From assembly GCF_003054045.1 (NCBI RefSeq), contig NZ_QBKH01000001.1:372001-436000 (forward strand): a stretch of 64,000 nucleotides of DNA, in the 5' to 3' direction. Under the pieces are notes generated by a model that saw only the letters and a program-made list of their open reading frames with translations, searched no databases and was not told the DNA's origin. A program made the position numbers and the translations under genes. Of this stretch, positions 26,667 to 35,471 are shown piece after piece; within the stretch, counting starts at the first letter, position 1, and every line of letters starts with the position of its first letter. Origin of the DNA: Sphingobacterium faecium. GTDB lineage: Bacteria; Bacteroidota; Bacteroidia; Sphingobacteriales; Sphingobacteriaceae.

Positions 26667-28994
26667 TTAAAATTTAAAATTCCAGGTAACAGAAGGAATA
26701 GGAACTCCAAAAATACTGGTTTGAACAGCCTCTGTTGCATTGGGAACTGTTTTGCTATCTTTGAATGTAATGCGATATGGATCTTTTTGAGCATACACGT
26801 TATAGATGCCAAATGTCCAGCTCGATTGGAAATATTTACCTGGTTTTCCTTCATACGTAGCCGCAATATCTAGACGGTGTGTAGCAGGTTGTCGATATGC
26901 ATTTCTTCCTGAATAGGAATAAGTGGTATGGCCACCGACACTATATTTACCTGTCGGGTAGGTTACGGCTTTACCTGTTCCATATACAAAATTACTGGAG
27001 AAGGTCCATTGCTCATTAAATTTGTATATAGCAACTAAAGATAGGTCATGTGTCCTGTCATGGGTCGCAGGGTAATATTTGCCATCGTTGATTTCTTCAA
27101 ATTTACGCTCAGTTTTGGATAATGTATACCCAACCCATCCATTAAACTTTCCATATTTTTTCTTCAGAAATAGTTCGGCACCATAAGCTCTTCCGACGCC
27201 ATAAAGTAATTGCGATTCTACATCTTGATTGACGAGCAATTGCGCAGCATCTTTATAGTCGATTTGATTTTGTAAGTTTTTATAATAGAGTTCTGCAGAT
27301 AATTCATATGTGTTGTTTTTGAAATTTCTAAAATATCCCATAGAAACCTGATCGGCAATTTCCGGTTTAATATTTTTACTACTCATCACATACAGATCTG
27401 TAGGACTTGAACTAGTAGAATTTGTTAATAGGTGGATGTTTTGCGTGTTTCTATTATATGATGCTTTGATGGATTGTTGTTCATTGAGCATATAGCTGAC
27501 ACTAAAACGCGGTTCCAGATTTAGGTAGTTCTGCACCACTTCACCTGAATTATACTTTTCGGAAACTGTGATATTGCCTGCAGCATCATAGCTGTTGAAA
27601 GTACCTGGGCCTACAAGCAACATAGAACTTAAACGTAAGCCATATAACATACTGAGTTGATCATTTACTTTCCATTCATCACTTGCGTATGCCGCCATTT
27701 CATAACCGTAACGATGTTCTACATGTTTGTTGTTGAAACTCGAGCTTGCAGTTGTTGTAATATCACCCGGCGCAATGTCATGTCTTGTTGCTTGTAATCC
27801 AAATTTTACGTTATGGTTGTAAGCTGCATAATATTGAAAATCTTGCTTCAAATTGAGATCTGTAATTTTAGAAGTTGCTTTAAATCCATCATTGCGATCT
27901 AGTCCTTCAATGACATAGTTATAATTACTGTAGATGAAAGATGTATTTGAAAATAGCTTGTTGTTGAATACATGGTTAAATCTTAATGTACCTGTTGCAT
28001 TTCCCCAGTTGGTACCAAAGATATCTTGAAGTCCTAGCACATCTTTCCCAAAATAACCGGAAAGGTAAATCGCATTTTTATCGTTGAATCGGTAATTGGC
28101 TTTTGCATTGATGTCATAAAAGTATAATGTACTTTTATTGATGGTTGTATCTGATGAAGCTTTGAGAAATAGATCGGCATAGGTACGACGGGCAGAAATC
28201 ATGAATGAACCTTTGTCCTTTACAATTGGACCTTCAACTTTGATCCGAGAAGCAATCATACCGATCCCACCTTGAACTGTTATTTTTTTATTGTTTCCTT
28301 CATTCATTTTTACGTCTAGAACAGATGATAATCGACCGCCATATTCAGCAGGCATACCACCCTTGTAGATGCTCACATCTTTAATAGCATCTGAATTAAA
28401 GATGGAAAAAAATCCTAAGAGGTGAGAGGCATTGTATACAGTGGCCTCGTCTAATAGAATTAAATTTTGATCTGATCCTCCTCCTCGAACATAAAAACCC
28501 GTATTACCTTCGCCAGAACTTTTTATTCCAGGCATGAGCGTGATACTCTTTAAGACATCTTGTTCACCCAATACGACAGGCAATTGATTAATTTGACTCA
28601 TATTGAGTTTTTCAACCCCCATTTGTGGAGATGAAATATTTTTATTGTTTTTTCTATTAACAGAAACGACTACTTCATCTAATGTAGATTGCGATTGCAT
28701 TGCAATAGGTAATACCATATCGCTATTTAAGGATACGGTATCTGTATAAGTCTTGTAGCCGACATAAGAGCCTGTGAGTAGATAGCGTCCTTCTGGAGCT
28801 GAAACGGAATAGAAGCCATAGGAATTGCTTAAACTACTCGATTGAGGTAACTCCTGTAGTCGGATCGTGGCACCGATCAGTGTTTCACCGCTTGAAACAT
28901 CTGTGATTGTCCCTGATATCGTATATCTCTTTTGAGCAATGGATAGATGGGTAAGGGATACAAAAAGGAATAAAAAAGATATTGATTTTAACAT
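26667..28994 (-). CDS. TonB-dependent outer membrane receptor
   Basis: A 775-residue protein with signal peptide (to about residue 20), a carboxypeptidase-regulatory-like beta-sandwich (about 22-105; YTISGTITDVSSGETLIGAT), a plug domain (about 125-225, with GEQDVLKSITLMPGI and FYVRGGGSDQNLILLD) and a 22-strand-type barrel ending in the aromatic VTWNFKF. It imports an unknown ligand using TonB energy. It is shorter than SusC proteins and lacks a SusD partner; the partner is the DUF4249 lipoprotein. It is the first gene of that pair. The convergent LytS/LytTR pair could regulate it, but this is not shown by a site. Confidence 0.92.
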   Translation of the reverse strand: MLKSISFLFLFVSLTHLSIAQKRYTISGTITDVSSGETLIGATIRLQELPQSSSLSNSYGFYSVSAPEGRYLLTGSYVGYKTYTDTVSLNSDMVLPIAMQSQSTLDEVVVSVNRKNNKNISSPQMGVEKLNMSQINQLPVVLGEQDVLKSITLMPGIKSSGEGNTGFYVRGGGSDQNLILLDEATVYNASHLLGFFSIFNSDAIKDVSIYKGGMPAEYGGRLSSVLDVKMNEGNNKKITVQGGIGMIASRIKVEGPIVKDKGSFMISARRTYADLFLKASSDTTINKSTLYFYDINAKANYRFNDKNAIYLSGYFGKDVLGLQDIFGTNWGNATGTLRFNHVFNNKLFSNTSFIYSNYNYVIEGLDRNDGFKATSKITDLNLKQDFQYYAAYNHNVKFGLQATRHDIAPGDITTTASSSFNNKHVEHRYGYEMAAYASDEWKVNDQLSMLYGLRLSSMLLVGPGTFNSYDAAGNITVSEKYNSGEVVQNYLNLEPRFSVSYMLNEQQSIKASYNRNTQNIHLLTNSTSSSPTDLYVMSSKNIKPEIADQVSMGYFRNFKNNTYELSAELYYKNLQNQIDYKDAAQLLVNQDVESQLLYGVGRAYGAELFLKKKYGKFNGWVGYTLSKTERKFEEINDGKYYPATHDRTHDLSLVAIYKFNEQWTFSSNFVYGTGKAVTYPTGKYSVGGHTTYSYSGRNAYRQPATHRLDIAATYEGKPGKYFQSSWTFGIYNVYAQKDPYRITFKDSKTVPNATEAVQTSIFGVPIPSVTWNFKF

Positions 28995-29164
28995 TTTTCG
29001 AATTTTCTACGAAAGTAGCTGTTTGATAAAGTCGAATACTTTTTATTATAGGAACACTGGTAGATATTATAGGAACAGATGATTTTAGGGTGTTTTGTTA
29101 GCGTTTGAAATGATAAATGAGATTTGTTTTTCTCTTCTTTCGAATCCCAAATATCTTTAAACAA

Positions 29165-29192
29165 AAAAAGCTAATCGCAAGATTAGCTTTTT
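29165..29192 (-). terminator. Hairpin next to displaced tRNA 3' end, copy B
   Basis: A perfect 12-bp stem AAAAAGCTAATC/GATTAGCTTTTT with loop gcaa, immediately beside the displaced tRNA-Lys 3' fragment at 29198-29213. It occupies the same place as the hairpin at 8977-9009 in copy A but has a different sequence. Confidence 0.7.
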
Positions 29193-29302
29193 CTTAGTGA
29201 TCCCGCTGGGATTTATTGCGACCCACATACCCCAAACGCATGTCCGCAATGAAAAAGGTCGAACCCATCCCAACGCTTCTGTTCTCATCCCATTGGATAC
29301 AA

Positions 29303-29332
29303 AAAAAGCCTCACATTTCTGTGAAGCTTTTT
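29303..29332 (-). terminator. tRNA-Lys terminator, copy B
   Basis: A 13-bp stem (29303-29315 with 29320-29332). Compared with copies A and C it has one non-Watson-Crick pair, which in the minus-strand transcript is a stable G-U wobble. This agrees with transcription from the tRNA strand. Confidence 0.75.
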
Positions 29333-29336
29333 GTTG

Positions 29337-29409
29337 TGATCCCGCTGGGATTCGAACCCAGGACCCATACATTAAAAGTGTATTGCTCTACCAGCTGAGC
29401 TACGGAATC
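29337..29409 (-). tRNA. tRNA-Lys (anticodon UUU), copy B
   Basis: Identical to the tRNA at 9173-9245, including acceptor stem, TTT anticodon and T arm. CCA is not encoded. It lies between the TonB receptor operon and the DNA glycosylase gene. Confidence 0.97.
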
Positions 29410-29500
29410 CTTTCTTGTTTGGAAGTGTGTTCCTTTTTTGAAAGTGATGCAAAGATAGAATTTCTATTCACATACTCCAAATAAATTTTGATGTTAACGA

Positions 29501-30196
29501 TTAAGTGCCTAATACACCGATATATTTATTTATATATAGATCCCGATCCTTGGATTTATACTGCTGTATGTAACGCGGATGCTCAAGAACAGTCAATTTT
29601 TCAAACAATTGCTCTTCTCTGTTTATTTTTTCAATGAACGTTACATTTTTTTTACCCAATACAAATGCTTCACTCGTATCTAAACCTAAGCTTATATGTT
29701 TTTTGAGCGAGTTTATCATAAAAGGCTTGACCATTTCAAACAGATTTCTATCGTCATAATAATTTGCGTTAATCCATTTGTTCTCTTTTGTTCTTCTAAC
29801 AATGGCTAAGGGAAAGGGTGAATTGATATAGTATTGCTTGTAAAAAGCTTGAGCGCCTCCAAATTCTGTAATCATATCGTAAAGGAAAACAGATGAAATT
29901 TCATGTGTATGTGCCGATTCCATCGGAATACCACAAACGTGTTCCAAACGCTTGGTATCTGTAAACGGAACACCAGTGACACCCGCACCATGACGACTTG
30001 GATTAATGCCAATGATGAATTTGCGGCTCGATGTGTCGTTGTAATATGTATGGTAGAATTGTTGCATGACTACCAAAGTTTCCGGATTTCCTAAATAAGG
30101 GTTTAATACTTGAAAATCAGGAGGAAGATCACCTTGATAGTGTAATTGTTTATTGAAATCAATAATTTTTTCTGCTAAAGTTTTATTGGTAACCAT
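29501..30196 (-). CDS. SMUG2-type uracil-DNA glycosylase family protein
   Basis: A 231-residue enzyme of the uracil-DNA-glycosylase superfamily. Motif 1 reads FIIGINPSRHGAGVTGVPF (about residues 80-98), which parallels the SMUG motif GMNPGPFGMxQTGVPFG; a C-terminal ALGKK-type segment (AFVLGKKN) sits near the second active-site loop, and HPRYIQQY corresponds to the final HPS-like DNA-intercalation motif. It probably removes deaminated or damaged pyrimidines. The length fits the SMUG2/DUF4918 group common in Bacteroidota. It is a single gene between the tRNA-Lys and the ureohydrolase, with its own short leader. The superfamily call is good; the exact base specificity is unknown. Confidence 0.8.
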   Translation of the reverse strand: MVTNKTLAEKIIDFNKQLHYQGDLPPDFQVLNPYLGNPETLVVMQQFYHTYYNDTSSRKFIIGINPSRHGAGVTGVPFTDTKRLEHVCGIPMESAHTHEISSVFLYDMITEFGGAQAFYKQYYINSPFPLAIVRRTKENKWINANYYDDRNLFEMVKPFMINSLKKHISLGLDTSEAFVLGKKNVTFIEKINREEQLFEKLTVLEHPRYIQQYKSKDRDLYINKYIGVLGT

Positions 30197-30361
30197 ACAA
30201 TGACGTCGCTAATTTTTCAATTTACAAAATTTATTTTCTTCTATTGTTAAAGAATAGTCAATTCAGCTCACCATAATCTTCTCGATCCCTATCTTAAGAG
30301 CAGTACACTTAAGCCTAGATGGCTTAAACATAGAGGATATCATATGATGTTGTATTAAAAC

Positions 30362-30391
30362 AACAAAGCCGATCGAAAGATTGGCTTTGTT
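30362..30391 (-). terminator. Hairpin downstream of ureohydrolase gene
   Basis: A 13-bp stem around GAAA (AACAAAGCCGATC with GATTGGCTTTGTT, one wobble) lies about 100 bp beyond the ureohydrolase stop and upstream of the glycosylase start. It likely isolates the two genes. Confidence 0.6.
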
Positions 30392-30489
30392 TGTCATTTT
30401 AACTGCTGCATGTTGTGCATCAGGATTTTAATATTTTACCCATATTGGGGTAGGGGCAATCTGATTTTAATACCTAGTCTCTAATGCTG

Positions 30490-31566
30490 TTATAAAACAA
30501 TTTTAGTTCCTGTAGCCAGTTTATTGTTTTTTGCGAATACACCACATAAATGGAATAACAATCGGGCACCTACGTTACCATCCCAATCATCTTCTCCTGG
30601 TGCAACTTCAACCAAATCAATACCAACGATATTTTTATCGCTATTGGCCAGTTTGCTCAACAAATAAGTTGCTTGCTCATAGGATAATCCGCCCGGTACA
30701 GGAGTTCCTGTATTTGGACAGTACCAGCGTTGTAAAGCATCAATGTCAAAGCTGACCGCCACATGTTGAGGTAGCTGTGCTAAGATTTCATCACATTGAT
30801 CTTTCCACGTCTTCCCTTCAAAACTGTTCGCTTTTAAATCGGTATCTGTATATACTTTAACTTTATTCGAACTTTTTACGGCCTCCAATTCACCCTCACT
30901 AAAATCACGAATACCTACTTGTACGATTTTCTCGATCTGAGGAAGTTGAATAGCATTGAACATAATAGAAGCATGAGAATAAGTAAAGCCTTCGTAAGCA
31001 TCACGTAAATCCATATGCGCATCAAAATGTAGGATACCAAATGAATCATGGTTTTCTGCTAAAGCCTGATAATATCCTAATGGAGTAGAATGATCACCTC
31101 CCAATAGAATTACTTTTTTGCCTTTATTCATCCAATATGAAGCACGTTCTTTCACTTCGTCATTGAATTGTTTAGAAGCTTTGTTAATTTCTTCTAAGTT
31201 GCTTTTTAATGCAGGTATGGTATCGATATCGTCACCATTCTCTAAAGCCTCTATGATCGGTTGCGCGAGACTTTTATAATTTTCACTGTTTTCTAACCAG
31301 TGTTCAGGAGCTTCGTCCATGAAAATTCCTAATTTCCATAAATCTGGAAATTCTTGATGCAATAAATCTACTTGAAAAGAAGCATTTAAAATAGCATCAG
31401 GACCATTGCTAGCGCCACTACCGTAGCTGACGGTCACTTCCCAAGGTGCTGGTATGACGATAATATCACTTTCTTCTGCTGTAAAAGGAAGTCCATATAT
31501 GCTTGAATCTGGTAAGCCAGGTTGTGATGGATCGAAATTTTCAATTTTTGTTTGCTTTGTCGACAT
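30490..31566 (-). CDS. Agmatinase/arginase-family ureohydrolase
   Basis: A 358-residue binuclear manganese hydrolase. Metal-binding motifs are intact: VILLGGDHSTPLGYY, FGILHFDAHMDLRDAYEG and AVSFDIDALQRWYCPNTGTP, plus GIDLVEVAPGED near the end. It would hydrolyse a guanidino compound (arginine, agmatine or formimidoyl-glutamate type) to urea or formamide. The ATG at 31566 (MSTKQTK) is better than the GTG at 31578. It is a single gene flanked by a hairpin terminator and a divergent Imm22-like gene. The preferred substrate cannot be decided from motifs alone, though it is usually annotated as agmatinase family in this phylum. Confidence 0.9.
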   Translation of the reverse strand: MSTKQTKIENFDPSQPGLPDSSIYGLPFTAEESDIIVIPAPWEVTVSYGSGASNGPDAILNASFQVDLLHQEFPDLWKLGIFMDEAPEHWLENSENYKSLAQPIIEALENGDDIDTIPALKSNLEEINKASKQFNDEVKERASYWMNKGKKVILLGGDHSTPLGYYQALAENHDSFGILHFDAHMDLRDAYEGFTYSHASIMFNAIQLPQIEKIVQVGIRDFSEGELEAVKSSNKVKVYTDTDLKANSFEGKTWKDQCDEILAQLPQHVAVSFDIDALQRWYCPNTGTPVPGGLSYEQATYLLSKLANSDKNIVGIDLVEVAPGEDDWDGNVGARLLFHLCGVFAKNNKLATGTKIVL

Positions 31567-31714
31567 GTTATGAATCACTAGTTGAACTGCAAATATAAAA
31601 AACTTAACTGCGTTAAAAAAAGATATGTTGACCGAGTATGTTGACGATAAATGAAAAAGAAAGGTTCAGTAATTTAGGGTATCTTTACGATCTACAAAAA
31701 GTATAAGAAATAAA

Positions 31715-32149
31715 ATGGCAGAACAACGTATCCATATCTGGGCAGGAACATCAACTAAAACAGAAGATCAATTTTACAAATATTTTGATCAAAGCAAGTT
31801 TATCAAAGATTATCATCGATTTAAAACGGATGAAACTTATGCTAGAAATGCTCCTGACTTTAACCTGAGATCCCAGTTCAGTAAAGCAATTGACAAGCAG
31901 TACGATTACGATGTCGATTGGATCACGGTATACTATAGTCGCAAAAAAATGAGCGTTCAGGCAGCCATCGAAGAACTACCGATATGGAATGACCAAACAG
32001 AAGTGAAGATTTATCAAGCATGCGTGGATAAAGGTATATCAACGGTAAATGCGATATTATGTTATGCCGATGCAGAACTTATCATAGACAAACCGCTCGG
32101 TAATTATAACGATATGATCTATATTGGAAGTTTCAACGTACCTGCATAA
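31715..32149 (+). CDS. Immunity protein 22 (Imm22) family-like protein
   Basis: A 144-residue cytosolic protein. The N-terminal IHIWAGTSTKTEDQFYKYFD fits the Imm22 pattern (aromatic W-x-G then an acidic E-x-x-x-Y-F helix), as do FNLRSQFSKAIDKQYDYDVD and WITVYYS further on. Imm22 proteins neutralise polymorphic toxin domains, but no toxin gene is adjacent; the nearest trace is the decayed fragment at 37544-37834. It is a single gene with its own terminator, divergent from the ureohydrolase. It may be an orphan immunity gene kept for protection against neighbouring strains. The family call is by eye. Confidence 0.6.
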   Translation: MAEQRIHIWAGTSTKTEDQFYKYFDQSKFIKDYHRFKTDETYARNAPDFNLRSQFSKAIDKQYDYDVDWITVYYSRKKMSVQAAIEELPIWNDQTEVKIYQACVDKGISTVNAILCYADAELIIDKPLGNYNDMIYIGSFNVPA

Positions 32150-32216
32150 TACATACGATAATCAGGATCAAAATACTTATGTATTGTATCTGTTTTGAAT
32201 TCTGGTAGCCATCAAC

Positions 32217-32247
32217 AAAAAAGCTAGTCCTATGATTAGCTTTTTTT
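32217..32247 (+). terminator. Terminator of Imm22-like gene
   Basis: AAAAAAGCTA and TAGCTTTTTTT form a 10-bp stem with a 10-nt loop, followed by a T run, 67 bp after the Imm22-like stop. Confidence 0.75.
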
Positions 32248-32327
32248 GGCTTTCCATTTTCGGTGAAAGCAAGAAAATTCCTGCAGATGATGATGCTTTT
32301 TCAAGATCGTATTTTCAAAACTTCAAT

Positions 32328-32828
32328 CTAATCATCACTATTCATAAATTTTTCTAGTTCTTGAATAGACTCAAAACGATCTAAAAAACCTTGGAAATAA
32401 GTAGACCACTCATCATTCATTCCTGGATCATCCTTACTTTCCTCTGTATTTGTAACTTGTCGAATTAATCTGCATTTTAACATATCGGGTGCGGCATAGG
32501 ACATCATATGGGTCTGGGTTTCTGACCACACCCCTCCTTTATTCATCCAGGTGTAACTGAGGTTATTCCCCGCAATCATCGTCATTTCTTTAAGAAAGTC
32601 ATACTTCTCAATTTTATTGTTATCAACATTATAATTGTATCGGGTAGCAGTACCATTGGATACCCTTACAATAACAGCTAATTTACTGTCTTTGCTATTT
32701 TTTAGCACTCCAGCCCAAATTCCTTCGTAAGAATTGGGAGTAGCAACGTGTTGTCCATTTGCAGTTAGAAAAAGCAGCGTGCAAATTAGCACAAGCATGG
32801 ACTTAAAAAAGCTAGCTTTTTTATTCAT
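32328..32828 (-). CDS. Uncharacterised secreted protein
   Basis: The ATG at 32828 gives MNKKASFFKSMLVLICTLLF and a signal ending near TANGQ; the longer upstream extension lacks a good signal and is less likely. The mature part (about 140 residues) is probably beta-rich (YEGIWAGVLKNSKDSKLAVI) and then acidic at the C-terminus (IQELEKFMNSDD). I do not recognise a family, though the start YEGIWAG resembles small lipocalin-like or calycin-type secreted proteins. It is convergent with the Imm22-like gene and upstream of a run of LuxR and small unknown genes on the same strand. Function unknown. Confidence 0.6.
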   Translation of the reverse strand: MNKKASFFKSMLVLICTLLFLTANGQHVATPNSYEGIWAGVLKNSKDSKLAVIVRVSNGTATRYNYNVDNNKIEKYDFLKEMTMIAGNNLSYTWMNKGGVWSETQTHMMSYAAPDMLKCRLIRQVTNTEESKDDPGMNDEWSTYFQGFLDRFESIQELEKFMNSDD

Positions 32829-33064
32829 AGTGTTGAAATAAAGCCCTATTTTCTTAGTTTTTAAAAAGATACTGTGAAATCTGTTTCCGGAATTCAAGTA
32901 AATTGGAAGTGATGTTTTCATAGTTGGTTAAGTTTATTGGTAAAAATTAATATGTATTTGATGATCATGCTCTTTTGATCATTCTTCCTATTTGGCTAGT
33001 GGTTTTAATTGGGATACCTATTTTAGTAGTATACTCATAAAATTAAATAGAAACGAGACCAAAA

Positions 33065-33088
33065 AAAATACTCCAATAGGAGTATTTT
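33065..33088 (-). terminator. Terminator of LuxR-type gene 1
   Basis: AAAATACTCC/GGAGTATTTT, a 10-bp stem with a 4-nt loop. On the minus strand it is followed by a long T run. The same hairpin, with a different loop, follows the paralogue at 36264. Confidence 0.8.
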
Positions 33089-33156
33089 CATCTTAAATAT
33101 CTTAATATATGGCAGTTGGAGTTTACACCTGCTATGTTTATGTAAATCTATCCGTG

Positions 33157-33906
33157 TCAAATTATCCCTTGACGAGTACATTCGTTAATGAGTTGCGTTA
33201 TGTTTTTGCAATCTGTTTTACCTAGAATATTTTGCCGATGTGTTTTTACTGTCTGAACAGTTATAAAAAGTTTTTGGGATATTTCTATGCTGCTGAAACC
33301 TTCGGCTATAAGTTTGAGGATTTGCTTCTCTTTTTTTGAAAAGTAACCCAAAGAACGCTCTTCTAGACGCATGTTGAGGTAAGATGGTTCGCCATAAAGA
33401 CCGATCAGTGAAATGTTATAAGTATTACAATGACTAAGGTGATCAATTTGGGTATGGATGTTTAATGATTTTCCATAGCCTCCATCATCGCTCAAAGAAA
33501 GCATAACGGCCTGATGATTCAATAATGCATAATCACCATTTTTTAATCTGCCTCGGTAACAATAACTTATTTTATATTTCGTTAATTTTTCACGACTTAT
33601 GTTTTCAGAGAAAAAGCGAGTTAGAAATGCTTCAGCTTTTACAACAAAATCAATATCATCTGGATGAATAGTGGCTAACACATCATTAAAAGTCACCCGA
33701 TCAATATCCAACCCATGAATCTCTTCAATTCCAGGACTGACATGAGATAATGACATATCGTAAAAATCAATAATATAATAATAAAATGGTCCTGTGCCGA
33801 CAATAGAATTACTGAGCTCATCGAAACCAATATTCTGAAAATCAGTGTTCTGAGCTGCTCTATGGTCAAGCCACACTTGGTGTAGTTTTTGCAATTCAAT
33901 GGTCAT
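33157..33906 (-). CDS. PAS-LuxR transcriptional regulator, paralogue 1
   Basis: A 249-residue protein: an N-terminal PAS-like sensor (about 20-175; FYYYIIDFYDMSLSHVSPGI, IHPDDIDFVVKAEAFL) and a C-terminal LuxR/GerE helix-turn-helix (about 185-249; FSKKEKQILKLIAEGFSSIE, LFITVQTVKTHRQNIL). It lacks a receiver domain, so control is probably through ligand or partner binding at the PAS domain. The ATG at 33906 is chosen because the paralogue at 36264-37013 starts at the same place and has the same length; an ATG at 33951 would add 15 residues. It lies among small secreted and unknown proteins that it may control. Confidence 0.9.
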   Translation of the reverse strand: MTIELQKLHQVWLDHRAAQNTDFQNIGFDELSNSIVGTGPFYYYIIDFYDMSLSHVSPGIEEIHGLDIDRVTFNDVLATIHPDDIDFVVKAEAFLTRFFSENISREKLTKYKISYCYRGRLKNGDYALLNHQAVMLSLSDDGGYGKSLNIHTQIDHLSHCNTYNISLIGLYGEPSYLNMRLEERSLGYFSKKEKQILKLIAEGFSSIEISQKLFITVQTVKTHRQNILGKTDCKNITQLINECTRQGII

Positions 33907-33964
33907 TTTATAAATCTTTTCATGAGAAGAAAATGCTAAGTTAAAAACCATTAAGATCTTTATT

Positions 33965-34228
33965 TTAAAAAGAGAAAGGTCTTATATCTTCAGTATCCCG
34001 GGCTATTGGCACTCCTTCCGGATCTAGAATCATAGCTTCCTGAATAGCTGTCTTGTGAAGTGTAGCTCCGCTTGCTATCACTTTATATCCATTTTCATAT
34101 TCGGTGAAATAACCACAAGGGAAAGCGTAATAGCCATTTGGTAAAAGCACCCGTGTCTCATGTTGAAATCCCCAAGCAATGACCTTTTGGTTTAAGATAT
34201 GGATTGTAAAAGCTTCTTCGTAAGTCAT
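33965..34228 (-). CDS. Small uncharacterised protein
   Basis: An 87-residue protein (MTYEEAFTIHILNQKVIAWG), beta-rich with many aromatic residues and no signal peptide. Nothing like it is familiar to me. The size and the aromatic, polar composition resemble small immunity or contact-dependent proteins, but there is no motif to prove it. It lies 58 bp upstream of the LuxR-type gene on the same strand, possibly in one transcript. Confidence 0.5.
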   Translation of the reverse strand: MTYEEAFTIHILNQKVIAWGFQHETRVLLPNGYYAFPCGYFTEYENGYKVIASGATLHKTAIQEAMILDPEGVPIARDTEDIRPFSF

Positions 34229-34273
34229 ATGACATAGTTTAATTTGCTTTGCAAATTTCGTGTGACAGTTAGG

Positions 34274-34717
34274 TTAATTACCAAATAATGATTTACCTCT
34301 AAAATCCAATGTTTGAAGCGTTACATCACTACCACTAAAATTTGCCATCCGTGTTAATTTTTCTCTCATTTCTGTGCTATAATCGGATAAATATAAAGTG
34401 ATACTAGGTGCAGAATAACCTTCATCTTTCGTATTTAATGTAACATAGCCCTTTTCTTTGTCAGTTAAGCCTAACATGGTTTTTTTTATTTCTGACCAAT
34501 ACATTTTAACTTCATATTTTTCGCCGTCGTTCCGGGTTTCTGCCCTAATAAAACTTTCGGTCATTTCTACGGTGAAATCCTCGCTACTATAACCACTAGG
34601 ATTGACCATCGTAATATATTTCTTGTGCTTATTTAGCCATTTTAATGTTTCTTGCTTATTTTGGGCACTTACGCTAAGTAGTATAATAGAAAATAATAAG
34701 GTAAATACGTATTTCAT
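34274..34717 (-). CDS. Uncharacterised secreted protein
   Basis: A 147-residue protein with a good signal peptide (MKYVFTLLFSIILLSVSAQN, cleavage near Ala18). The mature 128 residues are polar and beta-rich (VTLNTKDEGYSAPSITLYLS). No family recognised. The overall pattern (signal, then KQETLKWLNKH helix, then strands) resembles the secreted protein at 35472, which begins its mature part with a similar short helix (SKSEVIKNINDLL). The two may be distant relatives within one cluster. Function unknown. Confidence 0.6.
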   Translation of the reverse strand: MKYVFTLLFSIILLSVSAQNKQETLKWLNKHKKYITMVNPSGYSSEDFTVEMTESFIRAETRNDGEKYEVKMYWSEIKKTMLGLTDKEKGYVTLNTKDEGYSAPSITLYLSDYSTEMREKLTRMANFSGSDVTLQTLDFRGKSLFGN

Positions 34718-34864
34718 AATTTTTAGATTTATGGGTTTTAATTTTTTTTAGTAAAAATTTCTTTAAGTTATTTTTTAGTAGTCTACTACTTGAGTATCGT
34801 ATTGATCATGTTTATTTTCGATTCGTCATTTGTGTTGGTCAGTTGCTTTTTATTTAGCTTTATT

Positions 34865-35365
34865 TTATCGCGGAGAAGTATATATCGCACAGTTTGGCAA
34901 TATTTCTTCTGCTTTGATAATCTTTTCTAATATAGCATCCCGATCCGAATCGTCATCCTTATCGTTAGCCGATACGTAAAGTTCTTTTAACTTGTTAAGG
35001 TTAGTTAAAGCAACTACATCTTCTAACCGAATTTGGGTCTTCCAAACATCAAGATACTCTAGATCGATTAATTTATTGATATCAGGCAGGCAAGCTTTAG
35101 TGATCCCAACATGCTTCATCAGTGTGAGTGTTTTTAATCCTTTAAAACTGCTTATAAACTTTACGCCAACATCAGTAATATTTGTTTCTTTTAAATAAAT
35201 ATGATGAACGATGGGAACCTTTGCTGCGATCATACCCACATATTCATCGTCAACGTCCATATCATCTATACAGGTGAAACCAGGCAATTCGATAGGGATA
35301 TGCTTGGAATCGGTAATGTGTCTAAAGTGCCACCAAAAATGTTTTTCTGCTCCTTTGAGTTTCAT
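34865..35365 (-). CDS. Leucine-rich-repeat-like small protein
   Basis: A 166-residue cytosolic protein with two to three degenerate LRR-like units: IYLKETNITDVGVKFISSF, LKTLTLMKHVGITKACLPDI and LEYLDVWKTQIRLEDVVAL, each about 22-25 residues with the LxxLxLxx pattern. An aromatic N-terminal cap (HFWWHFRHITDS) precedes them. LRR folds bind proteins, and short LRR proteins occur among immunity proteins of Bacteroidota, so it may be an orphan immunity factor. That reading is inference. It is a single gene on the minus strand with about 100-150 bp gaps either side. Confidence 0.55.
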   Translation of the reverse strand: MKLKGAEKHFWWHFRHITDSKHIPIELPGFTCIDDMDVDDEYVGMIAAKVPIVHHIYLKETNITDVGVKFISSFKGLKTLTLMKHVGITKACLPDINKLIDLEYLDVWKTQIRLEDVVALTNLNKLKELYVSANDKDDDSDRDAILEKIIKAEEILPNCAIYTSPR

Positions 35366-35471
35366 ATCACCTTTTTATTGTTTTTAATTTATTTGACCAA
35401 AATGAATAGCTCTAGAATAAATGGTGATTGCAAGAGGTCACTAAGATAAAGTCTCATAGCGTAAACTCGAC

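Larger units (their letters stand above)
29198..29409 (-). repeat. tRNA-Lys module, copy B
   Basis: 212 bp that match 9034-9245 except at three positions by eye. The copy includes the displaced tRNA 3' end (29198-29213), the linker, the terminator and the full tRNA. The 17-bp direct repeat GTGATCCCGCTGGGATT occurs at 29197-29213 and 29336-29352. Confidence 0.85.

Noticed and set aside
26648..26866. N-terminal extension of the DUF4249 frame
   Set aside because: It would overlap the receptor gene and hide the lipoprotein signal that begins at the ATG at 26647.
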